A stretch of DNA of 64,000 nucleotides from Minicystis rosea (lineage in GTDB: Bacteria > Myxococcota_A > Polyangia > Polyangiales > Polyangiaceae): NCBI GenBank assembly GCA_001931535.1, contig CP016211.1, positions 62,001 through 126,000 on the forward strand, given 5' to 3'. The stretch's first letter is position 1. Every line of letters starts with the position of its first letter. The notes beneath the pieces are model-generated. The model saw nothing but the letters and a program-made list of their open reading frames with translations. It searched no databases and was not told the origin of the DNA. Of the stretch, positions 52,721 through 61,052 are shown one piece after another. Both the position numbers and the translations under genes were made by a program.

Positions 52721-53734
52721 GTGACCACACTGCTCGTCCTCTTGATCCTGGTCGTGGTGGTCGCGCTCGTCTTCGACTACATCAATGGCTTCCACGACAC
52801 GGCGAACGCCATCGCCACCGTGGTGAGCACGGGCGTGCTGCCCATCCGCACGGCGATCCTCCTCGCCGCGGTGCTCAACTTCGGCGGCGCGCTCCTCGGC
52901 ACGGCCGTGGCGAGCACCATCGGCAAGGGCCTCATCGAGCCCAGCGCCGTCTCGCAGGTGGTGGTGCTCTCGGCGCTCGTGGGCGCCATCTTCTGGAACC
53001 TGTTCACCTGGTATTTCGGCATCCCGTCGTCGTCGTCGCACGCGCTCGTCGGCGGCTTGGTGGGCGCGGCGGTGGCGCACGCCGGGCCCAAGGCCGTGCA
53101 GGTCGCCGGCCTCACCAAGGTGGTGAAGAGCCTCATCATCAGCCCGATCGTCGGCTTCTGGATCGCGTTCATGGTGATGATCCTCATCACCTGGATCGTC
53201 CGCCGGTCCCGGCCCGCGCGGCTCACGCGCATCTTCCGCCGGTTGCAGATGCTCTCGGCCGGCTTCATGGCGCTGTCCCATGGCTCGAACGACGCGCAGA
53301 AGACGATGGGCATCATCACCATGAGCCTGGTCGCCTACGGCGCGGTGAAGGGCTCGACGACCGGCAAGTTCGACGTGCCCATCTGGGTCGTGCTCTCGTG
53401 CGCCGCGGCGATGGCGGGCGGCACGGCCGCAGGCGGCATTCGCATCATCAAGACGATGGGGACGAAGATCATCGATCTGAAGCCGATTCACGGCTTCGCC
53501 GCCGAGACGAGCGCGGCCGCCACCATCCTCACGTCATCGGCGCTCGGCATGCCGGTGTCGACCACGCACGTGATCACCGGCTGCATCATGGGCGCCGGCG
53601 CCAGCCAGCGCGTGAGCGCCGTGCGCTGGGGCGTGACCACCAAGATCCTCTGGGCCTGGGTGCTGACGATCCCCATCAGCGCCACGGTCGCGTGGTTCTT
53701 CCACCACATCGCCGATCGGCTCTTTTCGCCTTGA
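52721..53734 (+). CDS. pit: PiT-family inorganic phosphate transporter
   Basis: 337 aa with about ten membrane helices. Both inverted family signatures are present: FDYINGFHDTANAIATVVSTG in the first half and SHGSNDAQKTMGII plus MPVSTTHVITG in the second, with GIPSSSSHALVGGLVGAA in between. PiT proteins import metal-phosphate complexes with protons or sodium across the inner membrane. GTG start preceded by GAGGAG. It is co-transcribed with the DUF47 gene, and a stem-loop follows 5 bases after the stop. Confidence 0.97.
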   Translation: MTTLLVLLILVVVVALVFDYINGFHDTANAIATVVSTGVLPIRTAILLAAVLNFGGALLGTAVASTIGKGLIEPSAVSQVVVLSALVGAIFWNLFTWYFGIPSSSSHALVGGLVGAAVAHAGPKAVQVAGLTKVVKSLIISPIVGFWIAFMVMILITWIVRRSRPARLTRIFRRLQMLSAGFMALSHGSNDAQKTMGIITMSLVAYGAVKGSTTGKFDVPIWVVLSCAAAMAGGTAAGGIRIIKTMGTKIIDLKPIHGFAAETSAAATILTSSALGMPVSTTHVITGCIMGAGASQRVSAVRWGVTTKILWAWVLTIPISATVAWFFHHIADRLFSP

Positions 53735-53738
53735 TGAG

Positions 53739-53757
53739 ATGGGGCCGGTCGCGCCCC
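53739..53757 (+). repeat. Stem-loop of the ATGGGG family after the PiT gene
   Basis: TGATGAGATGGGG follows the PiT stop, then CCGGTCG and CGCCCC: a 5-base GGGGC/GCCCC stem. Its flank and position (a few bases after a stop codon) match copies 2 and 3. The second stem is not clear here. A shared CGGGCAACCGCG stretch occurs downstream at about 53783 and after the infC copy at 22593. Confidence 0.45.
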
Positions 53758-53845
53758 ACTCGTTCCCACTCAGTAGAGGCGTTCGGGCAACCGCGTGCGC
53801 ACGCGGCGTGCGCGATGCATGTCGTGGATCGCTGGAGGCGCTGCG

Positions 53846-54367
53846 ATGAAGCTCGCCGAGATCCCCACGCGTGATGAGCAAGGCCACGTGCGCGTCGTCG
53901 TGGAGTCGCCCCGCGGCTCCCGGGCCAAGCTCAAATACGAGCCGAGCATCGAGGCTTTCGTGCTGAGCCGCCCGCTCGTGCTCGGGCTCGCTTACCCGTT
54001 CGATTGGGGCTTCATCCCCGGCACCCGAGGGCCGGACGGTGATCCGCTCGACGCGATGGTGCTCATCGATCTGCCGACCCATCCCGGCGTCGTAATCGCG
54101 TCGCACCCACTCGGGGTGCTGGAGATCACGCAGAAGAGCGAGCGCGGCGGGCGTGAGCACAACGATCGGATCCTCATGACGCCCGTGAACGCCCCGCGTT
54201 TCGAAGGGCTCCGCGACGCGCGGGAGTTGCCGGAGCGCGCGCGGAAGGAGCTGGAAGCGTTCTTCGTCGCGGCCACGACCTTCGAGGACAAAGGCCTCGA
54301 GATCGTCAGTTGGACGGGCCCCGAGGCCGCCGACGAGCTCGTGCGCCGCGGCAGCAAGGCGGCTTGA
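53846..54367 (+). CDS. ppa: Inorganic pyrophosphatase (family I)
   Basis: 173 aa. Contains the family I core: SRAKLKYEPSIEAFVLSRPL, YPFDWGFIPGTRGPDGDPLDAMVLID with the DxDPxD metal motif, PLGVLEITQKSERGGREHNDRI. It splits pyrophosphate to two phosphates in the cytosol. The ATG at 53846 has GGAGG seven bases upstream; upstream in-frame residues lack homology. It lies 111 bases after the PiT gene and could be part of the same operon. In several bacteria class I enzymes of this 'AKxKYE' type are relatives of plant forms; the family call is firm. Confidence 0.93.
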   Translation: MKLAEIPTRDEQGHVRVVVESPRGSRAKLKYEPSIEAFVLSRPLVLGLAYPFDWGFIPGTRGPDGDPLDAMVLIDLPTHPGVVIASHPLGVLEITQKSERGGREHNDRILMTPVNAPRFEGLRDARELPERARKELEAFFVAATTFEDKGLEIVSWTGPEAADELVRRGSKAA

Positions 54368-54481
54368 GCGGGACGTGCGGCCCGCGCATTGCCTGATGGT
54401 CGAGGCCGGCGACGGCGTCGCGGACGTGGACGTCGGCTCCGGCTGCGCCTCGTTCGGTGACGGCCGGCGGGAGCGACGACC

Positions 54482-55399
54482 ATGTCATTCGTGATCGATC
54501 TCGATCGCACGACCAACAAGTCGATCAAGCGCGCGTATCGAAGCGAGATTCAAAAGGCCTCTCGCACGCTCACCGAGCCCACGGACGGGCGTGACCGCGT
54601 CCACGACGCGCGGACCTCTGTGAAGAAGGCGCGCGCTCTCCTGCGGCTCACCCGGCACGATGTCGGCGGCTCGCTCTTCGCGCGCGAAAACGATGCTCTA
54701 CGCGACGCCGGGCGAGCGCTCTCGGCCATTCGCGACGCGGTGGTGCTGGTGAAGACGTTCGATGAAATCCTGGAGCGCGCGAGCGGGCCCGACCGCGCCT
54801 TGCTCACACCGCTCCGCGCGATCCTCGTGGCGCGGCGCGACGCCGAGCTCCAGCGCGAAGAGGATCAGGTCGCCGAGGCCGTTCGCGCGCTCGATCAAGC
54901 CCATGATCGCGCCGCCGACGTGCTGCCCGCGCACCGCGGTTGGAAGTCGATCGCGCGCGGGTTGGATCGCGCGTATCGCCGCGCATACCGGCGCTTCTCG
55001 CGCGCGTACCAGAGCTGCGACGAGGCCGACTTCCACGCGCTCCGCAAGGCGGTGAAGGATCTGCGCTACCAAGCCCGCTTCTTCGAGCCGATGGACGCGC
55101 CGACGCTGAGCGCCGAAGGCGCGCGCTGGAAGAAGCTCGGCGAGCTCTTGGGCGACGATCACGATTTGGCGGTGCTGCGCGAGACGACCTTTCGCCCCGA
55201 GGAGCACGCGAGCCCGACGGCCCTCGCGCGGCTCGACGCCCTCGCCGGCGTCCGGCAAGACGAGCTGCGCGAGGAGGCGCGGCGCCTCGCCGAGACCCTC
55301 TTCTTGGAGCCTCCGAAGCAGCGCTTGGCGCGCCTCGCGGCGGTCTTCCACCAAGCGCGACAGAACGCGGCCCGCGCGCCGCAGCCCGCCGCTGCATGA
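54482..55399 (+). CDS. CHAD domain protein (polyphosphate-binding)
   Basis: 305 aa, all helical. CHAD signatures: RVHDARTSVKKARALLRLTRHDVGGSLFARENDALRDAGRALSAIRDAVVL by pattern (VH..R...KK.RA.LRL..., with LRD....L...RD..V), and the second repeat DFHALRKAVKDLRYQARFF and WKKLGELLGDDHDLAVLRE. The conserved His and Lys/Arg residues form a basic surface that binds polyphosphate in characterised members. No CYTH triphosphatase domain is attached. Sited after PiT and pyrophosphatase, it supports a polyphosphate role for this region. Confidence 0.93.
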   Translation: MSFVIDLDRTTNKSIKRAYRSEIQKASRTLTEPTDGRDRVHDARTSVKKARALLRLTRHDVGGSLFARENDALRDAGRALSAIRDAVVLVKTFDEILERASGPDRALLTPLRAILVARRDAELQREEDQVAEAVRALDQAHDRAADVLPAHRGWKSIARGLDRAYRRAYRRFSRAYQSCDEADFHALRKAVKDLRYQARFFEPMDAPTLSAEGARWKKLGELLGDDHDLAVLRETTFRPEEHASPTALARLDALAGVRQDELREEARRLAETLFLEPPKQRLARLAAVFHQARQNAARAPQPAAA

Positions 55400-55570
55400 T
55401 CGAGCCCATGAATCGCAGGAGGTGCGACGATGGACCCGAGAAGCGATTTCATCGCGTCGCAGGGCCGATCGCGCTTGCCATTCACAAGGCATCTCATCGA
55501 CGTTGTCCAGATTGACAGCGCGCCCCGTTTTACGCGAGCCTGGTCGCGTAAACCACGTTGGGAGGCGCTT

Positions 55571-57256
55571 ATGAAGACGTTTCGAATCGAGGCCCCGATG
55601 ATGCTGGCCTTGGTTTTGGCGGCGTGCGGCGGCGGTGGCAATGCGAGCACCTCCGGCGGCGGTCATGATCCGAGCGGCAGCGGCGGCACCGGCGGCGCGG
55701 GGAACTCCTCGTCGAGCACGGGGACGGGCGGCGCGCCCAGCAAATGCGAAGCGTTCGGCCATTTCGGCACGCCCACGACCACTCTCACGCTGCCGGGCGG
55801 AACCCCCGGCATTTATTACAACGACATCCAGGCCTCGTTTCCCGAGGTCGATTGGCAAAAGCTCGATCGGCTCTACATCCCCGCCGGCAAATACAAGTAC
55901 ATGACGCTCGGCAATCTCCCGCATCGGGACGCGAGCCATCCGCTCGTCATCACCAACAGCGGTGGCCAAGTCCAGGTCGGGCCGAACGATGCGGGCGCGG
56001 GCTACATCTGGTCGGTCACCGGCGGCTCGAATTGGATCCTCACCGGCCGCTACGATCCCGACTCCAAGACGGGGGACGCGGCGTTCCCCGGCCACCGCTG
56101 CGGCGAATACGCCGACTCCCGCGGTAAATATGGTTTCTTGAGCGATGATGCCTTTGCCAAGGGGCAATACCTGCACATGGGGATCGCGGTCACGAACGCG
56201 AGCGATTTCGAGCTCGAGTTCCTGGAGATCACGCGCTCGGGCTTCGCCGGCATTCGGCTCCTCAACCAATACAAGGAGGGGGATCCGTTCCTGCCCATGA
56301 ACAACGTGCGCGTGCACGACAACTACGTGCACGATACCGATGGAGAGGGCTTCTACATCGGGTGGACGGGGACGCCGCCCTCCAACAAGATGGGCAAGCT
56401 CATCATCTACAACAACCGCATCATCCGCACGGGGAACGAGGCGCTCCAGATTCAGAACCTCGGTGACGGCACCGAGGTGCACCACAACGTGGTGGCCTTC
56501 GCCGCGCTGCACTGGCGTGACAACGGGCTCGGCAAATACCAAGACGGCAACAGCCAAGTGCAGGTGCGGGAGGGGACGGTCTCTCTCCACCACAACGTCT
56601 TCATGGGCGGCGCGGGCCTCCTCCTCAGCTTCTTCAGCAGCCCCGAGACGGGCGACGGCGCGCGCCAGGTCACCTTCAGCAACAACTACTTTGCCGATAC
56701 CCTCTCTCTCGGTGGCTATTTCAATGGCACCTCGGCCGAGGGGTCGAGCTACACGCTCGATCACAATTTCTTCCGGGGGCTCGATTTCGGGTACACCGTG
56801 CTCGATCCGGCTGCCACCGATCCGGGGGTGATCTTCTCGAAGAACACCACGTTCACGTCGCCCATCACGTTCAGCAACAACACGTGGGAGGGGTCGCGGA
56901 AGATCACGTATGGGCTCGACGGCGCCAATGGCACGACCGGCAATTGGACGGCGAGCGGAAACACCAATGGTCCGGTGACGCCCGTCGCGTTCGTGCAGTC
57001 CGGTTATCCGAGCGGCGTGCCCACGCGCGGTCTCGAGGCCTGGGCGCCCAAAGCCACCGTCTCCCCCGGCAGCCCGGACATCGTCTATCAGCCCGGCGCC
57101 CTCGTGATGTACGACGCCGAGATGTACGAATGCACGAAGCAGAACACCGCGCTCGTGCCCAAGGATCACCCCGAGGCCTGGAAGAAGCTGCCTCTTCCCA
57201 TCGACGACATGCGCGTCGTCTCCGGCTCTCCCTACGCCGAGATGGGCGTGTACTGA
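55571..57256 (+). CDS. Parallel beta-helix lipoprotein with C-terminal CBM5/12-like motif
   Basis: 561 aa from ATG 55571 (GGGAGG five bases upstream); the longer frame from 55430 is not coding-like. Lipobox LAACGG and a 40-residue Gly/Ser linker. Residues 130-440 are right-handed beta-helix repeats (VRVHDNYVHDTDGEGFYIG, LIIYNNRIIRTGNEALQIQN, VSLHHNVFMGG, VTFSNNYFADTLSLGG), the PbH1 pattern of polysaccharide lyases and related enzymes. The tail PGALVMYDAEMYECTKQNTA...HPEAWKKL reads like a chitin-binding CBM5/12 module. It may bind or cleave a polysaccharide; catalytic residues are not assignable. Confidence 0.75.
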   Translation: MKTFRIEAPMMLALVLAACGGGGNASTSGGGHDPSGSGGTGGAGNSSSSTGTGGAPSKCEAFGHFGTPTTTLTLPGGTPGIYYNDIQASFPEVDWQKLDRLYIPAGKYKYMTLGNLPHRDASHPLVITNSGGQVQVGPNDAGAGYIWSVTGGSNWILTGRYDPDSKTGDAAFPGHRCGEYADSRGKYGFLSDDAFAKGQYLHMGIAVTNASDFELEFLEITRSGFAGIRLLNQYKEGDPFLPMNNVRVHDNYVHDTDGEGFYIGWTGTPPSNKMGKLIIYNNRIIRTGNEALQIQNLGDGTEVHHNVVAFAALHWRDNGLGKYQDGNSQVQVREGTVSLHHNVFMGGAGLLLSFFSSPETGDGARQVTFSNNYFADTLSLGGYFNGTSAEGSSYTLDHNFFRGLDFGYTVLDPAATDPGVIFSKNTTFTSPITFSNNTWEGSRKITYGLDGANGTTGNWTASGNTNGPVTPVAFVQSGYPSGVPTRGLEAWAPKATVSPGSPDIVYQPGALVMYDAEMYECTKQNTALVPKDHPEAWKKLPLPIDDMRVVSGSPYAEMGVY

Positions 57257-57421
57257 AGATGTGATCGAGAGAGGTGCGGCGCGTCGCGCGGCGTCGGTCG
57301 TCCCTATCCGCGCGCCGCTCTCTCGGCCACATCTCGGGCGCACCTCGTTCGTCCCGCGCGCATCACCGCGCGCGGACGAACGAGTCTTACGGCAGCGTGC
57401 CAGTCTGATAGACTCCTGCAC

Positions 57422-58057
57422 ATGTTCAGCGCGCTCCTCCTCGCTGCAGCGCTCGCTTTCGCGTCACCGGATGCCGTGCCCCTCGCGAGCGCGCCGCCGC
57501 CGGCCAGCGCCCTCGTCGGTGATGGCTTCGTGCTCATCGCCGAAGAGAAGGGGGTGAAGGTGTACCGGCGGGAGAAGCGCGCGGGCTTCGAGTTCGCGGC
57601 GGAGGGGACGTTGGCCGCGCCCGCGGCGCAGGTGCGGCGCGCCCTGCTCGACTATCCGAGCCACCAGAAGTGGCAAAAGTACATGAAGGAGTGTCGCGTC
57701 CTCACGCGCTCCGACGACGCGCTCGACGTCTATCAACGCATGAGCCCGCCGGTGGTCGACGATCGCGACTACACCCTTCACGTCACCTGGGGTGACGACG
57801 GCGGCGTGCTCTGGACGCGCGCCGCCGTCGCCAACGAGCGTGGCCCCGCACCGGTGTCGGGCGTCATTCGCATCTCCACCAACGAGACCTCGTGGCGGCT
57901 CGAGCCGATCGATGGTGGCCGTTCCACCCGCGCCGTGTATCGCATCCACATCGACATGGCAGGATCGGTCCCGACGTGGATGGCCAAGGGCCAGGCATCG
58001 TCGGACATCCCCGACTTCTTCGCCAACCTCGGTAAGCAGCTCCCGAGCTATCGCTGA
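57422..58057 (+). CDS. Secreted START-like domain protein
   Basis: 211 aa. Short signal peptide (MFSALLLAAALAFASPDAV). The remainder is a START/SRPBCC-type fold: GVKVYRREKRAGFEFAAEGTLAAPAAQVRRALLDYPSHQKW by pattern, CRVLTRSDDALDVYQRMSPPVVDDRDYTLHVTW, and a long C-terminal helix (VPTWMAKGQASSDIPDFFANLGK). The V.DRDY motif is typical of bacterial START proteins, which bind lipids in a deep cavity. It probably carries a lipid in the periplasm. Ligand unknown. Confidence 0.85.
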   Translation: MFSALLLAAALAFASPDAVPLASAPPPASALVGDGFVLIAEEKGVKVYRREKRAGFEFAAEGTLAAPAAQVRRALLDYPSHQKWQKYMKECRVLTRSDDALDVYQRMSPPVVDDRDYTLHVTWGDDGGVLWTRAAVANERGPAPVSGVIRISTNETSWRLEPIDGGRSTRAVYRIHIDMAGSVPTWMAKGQASSDIPDFFANLGKQLPSYR

Positions 58058-58196
58058 AGGGCGGAGCTCGGCGCCGACGCGCACGATCATCGTGCCTTGT
58101 CGTGTTGCGATGCGTGCTCGCGAGCGCTGATGTTTCCGCACGGACGACGACGGACACGCTCCGGCGGGTGTGCGGGAGAGACGACTCCATCGAGCG

Positions 58197-59876
58197 TCAG
58201 GCGTGAGCAGCGGTGCCGAGGAAGGCATGGATCGCAGGGACGATCTGGGCGCCTTCGCCGATGGCGCCGCCGACACGTTTCACCGATCCGAGCCGGACGT
58301 CGCCGACGGCGAAGACGCCGGGCACGCTCGACGCGAGCGGTGACGCGCCCGTGCCGGTGACCACGAAGCCGTGCGGATCGAGCGCGACACCGCAGCCCGC
58401 GAGCCAGCTCGTCGCGGGATCGGCGCCGATGAAGAGGAAGACGTTGGTGATCGGCGCGCTCGTCTCCGCGGCGTCTCGGCGCGAGCGCCACCGGACGCGC
58501 TCGAGCCCGAGCTCCGCCGAGCCTTCGAGCGCGACGATCTCGGTCTCGGTCATCAGTTCGATGTTGTCGGTCGCGGTGATGCGCTCGATGAGGTAGCGCG
58601 ACATGCTGGCCGCGACTTCGGGGCCGCGGATCATCATCCGCACCTTCGCGGTGTGGGCCGAGAGGAACACGGCGGCTTGGCCGGCGGAGTTGCCGCCGCC
58701 GACGACGATGACCTCTCGTCCGGCGCAGAGCTTCGCCTCGATCGGCGACGCCCAGTACCAGATGCCTCTTCCCTCGAAGTCGGCGAGGTTCTCGATCGCC
58801 GGGCGTCGATAGCAAGCGCCGCTCGCGATGACGACGGTGCGCGCGCGGAGGCGTCGACCATCGTCGAGGTCCAAGCCGAAGCAGCCGCCCTCACGCCGGC
58901 AATCGAGCGCTTTCACTTCGACCGGGATGATGATCTCGGCGCCGAACTTCCGCGCCTGCGCGAACGCGCGCGCCGCCAGGGCCATGCCCGAGATGCCCGT
59001 GGGAAAGCCGAGGTAGTTTTCGATCCGCGCGCTCGCGCCGGCTTGCCCGCCGAACGCACGCGCGTCGAGCACGACCACGGAGAGCCCCTCGGACGCCGCG
59101 TAGACGGCCGTCGCGAGCCCAGCCGGTCCACAGCCGACGATCGCGACATCGTAGGTCGATCGAACGAGCCGATCGCCCAACAACCCGAGCGCATGCGCGA
59201 GCGCGGGCTCGTTCGGATTTCGCAGGACCGATCCGCTCGGGCAGATCACGAGCGGCAGCTCGGAGGACGCCGGTGAAAGGTGCATGACGACACCGGCCGC
59301 TCTCGAGTCGACGGCCGGATCGAGAAAGCGGTGGGGCTGTCCGTTGCGACGGAGGAAGTTCTCGAGGCGGACCACGTCGCGCGACGCTGCGGCCCCGATC
59401 ACGAGAGGACCTCCTTCACCGAGCTCGAGGAGCGCGATGCGGCGGAGCACGAGCGCGCGCATGATGCGCTCGCCGAGCTCCGCTTCGTCGACGATGAGCG
59501 CTCTGAGCTGCTCGGGCCGGAGGATCAATGCTTCGACGTCGCCGTCCGCGTGACCATCGACGAGCGACGTGGCGTTGTCGGCGAGCGTGGCGAGCTCGGC
59601 GAGGAACTGTCCCGGTCCTTGATCGACGACCGGCGTCACGCGCCCGAGGCCGTCGCGCGCGGTGATGGCGACGTGCCCCGAAAGAAGGATGTGCATGCCC
59701 AACCTGGGTTTCCCGGCTTCGAAGAGAGGCTCGCCGTCGGCGAAGCGCTGCACGCTCCCGAAGCGGCGGATCCTCGCGATCTCGGCGTCGCTCAGCGCCG
59801 GGAATGCCTGCTCGAATCGGCCATGCAAGAGCGCGCGAGCAGCGGACTCGATGGCATCTCTCTCGGAGGGCGTCAT
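58197..59876 (-). CDS. Thioredoxin-reductase-like flavoprotein with N-terminal cyclic-nucleotide-binding domain
   Basis: 559 aa. Residues 20-140 are a cNMP-binding domain (FGSVQRFADGEPLFEAGKP, HILLSGHVAIT, FLAELATLAD, VDGHADGDVEALIL); residues 165-245 a short thioredoxin/glutaredoxin-like region (VVRLENFLRRNGQPHRFLD); residues 255-559 the FAD/NAD(P)H part (DVAIVGCGPAGLATAVYAASEG, FGGQAGASARIENYLGFP, VIVVGGGNSAGQAAVFLS, VPGVFAVGDVRLGSVKRVGGAIGEG). The redox CxxC of thioredoxin reductase is missing: the position reads YWASPIEAKLC. The start is ATG 59876. This three-part architecture is known in several phyla; the physiological electron acceptor is not. Confidence 0.9.
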   Translation of the reverse strand: MTPSERDAIESAARALLHGRFEQAFPALSDAEIARIRRFGSVQRFADGEPLFEAGKPRLGMHILLSGHVAITARDGLGRVTPVVDQGPGQFLAELATLADNATSLVDGHADGDVEALILRPEQLRALIVDEAELGERIMRALVLRRIALLELGEGGPLVIGAAASRDVVRLENFLRRNGQPHRFLDPAVDSRAAGVVMHLSPASSELPLVICPSGSVLRNPNEPALAHALGLLGDRLVRSTYDVAIVGCGPAGLATAVYAASEGLSVVVLDARAFGGQAGASARIENYLGFPTGISGMALAARAFAQARKFGAEIIIPVEVKALDCRREGGCFGLDLDDGRRLRARTVVIASGACYRRPAIENLADFEGRGIWYWASPIEAKLCAGREVIVVGGGNSAGQAAVFLSAHTAKVRMMIRGPEVAASMSRYLIERITATDNIELMTETEIVALEGSAELGLERVRWRSRRDAAETSAPITNVFLFIGADPATSWLAGCGVALDPHGFVVTGTGASPLASSVPGVFAVGDVRLGSVKRVGGAIGEGAQIVPAIHAFLGTAAHA

Positions 59877-59978
59877 GCCCGCTGCCAGAGCATCCGTCGT
59901 GCCATGACGAGGACGATCGATGCTCGTGCGCTGCTCGCATGGAGCCGCGTGAAGCACGCCTTCACGGAAGGGCGGTGC

Positions 59979-60743
59979 TCAATGACATCCAACGCCGAAC
60001 CCGATGGACTGACCACCATCGACGACGAGCACTTGTCCGGTGAGGAACGAGGCTTTGTCCGATGCGACGAAGAGGATCGCCTGGGCGATTTCATCGGTCG
60101 TCCCCACGCGCTGGAGCGGCACGGTCTCGACCATGTCAGCCATGCCGGCCGAATCGCGGGTGAAGCGAGCGAGCATTCCCGTGTCGACCGGCCCCGGCGC
60201 GACCGCGTTCACCCGCACGCCGAAGGGAGCTGCCTCGAGCGCCGCCGATCGCGTGAGCCCGAGGACCGCATGCTTGCTCGCGACGTAGATGGCCGCGCCG
60301 TGCACTCCACGAATGCCGGCCACCGAGGACAGGTTGACGATGCTCCCGCGCTTTTGCGGGATCATGACGCGCAGCTCGTGCTTCAGGCCGAGCAACACGC
60401 CGAGCACGTTCGTATCGAAGACGGAGGCGTAGCCCTCGGCCGTCTGCTCGACGAGCGGGCCGTGGTGCCCTTCCGTGCCGGCGTTGTTCACCGCGATGTC
60501 GAGACGTCCGAAGCGCTCGACCGCGGCGTCGATCAGCGCTCGTACATCGTCCTCGTGACGGACATCTGCGCGCACGAACGCGACCTCGGCGCCCAGCTTG
60601 GCGAGCTCCGCCGCGAGCTCTTTGCCGGCGCCCTCGTGCCGACCCGACACGACGAGCCGCGCTCGCTCCCGAGCGAACGCGACGGCCGTCGCCCGCCCGA
60701 TGCCAGCGAGCGCCCCCGTAATCAGCACAGCGGGTGCATCCAT
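59979..60743 (-). CDS. Short-chain dehydrogenase/reductase (SDR)
   Basis: 254 aa, classical SDR. ITGALAGIGRATAVAFA (TGxxxGIG cofactor loop), DVRHEDD, VNNAGTEG (NNAG), catalytic Ser in IVNLSSVAGIRG, YVASKHAVLGL (YxxxK), VNAVAPGPVDTGML, and the C-terminal LTGQVLVVDGG. AAGGAG eight bases before ATG 60743. The dinucleotide loop has SGRHEGAG, suggesting NADP(H). Substrate cannot be inferred. It lies just upstream of the flavoprotein gene on the same strand (102-base gap). Confidence 0.93.
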   Translation of the reverse strand: MDAPAVLITGALAGIGRATAVAFARERARLVVSGRHEGAGKELAAELAKLGAEVAFVRADVRHEDDVRALIDAAVERFGRLDIAVNNAGTEGHHGPLVEQTAEGYASVFDTNVLGVLLGLKHELRVMIPQKRGSIVNLSSVAGIRGVHGAAIYVASKHAVLGLTRSAALEAAPFGVRVNAVAPGPVDTGMLARFTRDSAGMADMVETVPLQRVGTTDEIAQAILFVASDKASFLTGQVLVVDGGQSIGFGVGCH

Positions 60744-61052
60744 AGGACCGCTCCTTCGCTTCGAGGCCAACCGAAGCGGTACGTGCGTTCCTCGATTTCG
60801 ACGGTCAAGAGCAAGCGTGTTGGGCGCAATCGAGCGAGCGGAGATCGCGCGTTCGTGGCCTCGCGCGCCGTTGGGCTGCTCGGCTCCGCAAGCGTGCGCC
60901 GCGCGTCGATGGCGCACGTTCGGAGTCGTGTGGGCAAGCCGAGCTTTCCCCAATTCAATGCGCCGTGAACGCGACGCGCCTTGCCCGGGACTCGATGGTT
61001 GCTCGTGCTTCGTTGGGCGCCGTTCGGTGAACGGTCATCGGCTATCGACGGG
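60744..61052. other. Intergenic region, nothing distinct seen
   Basis: 309 bases between the end of the membrane protein gene and the start of the SDR gene, both minus strand. It carries the SDR ribosome binding site. No gene or repeat is apparent. Confidence 0.4.
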
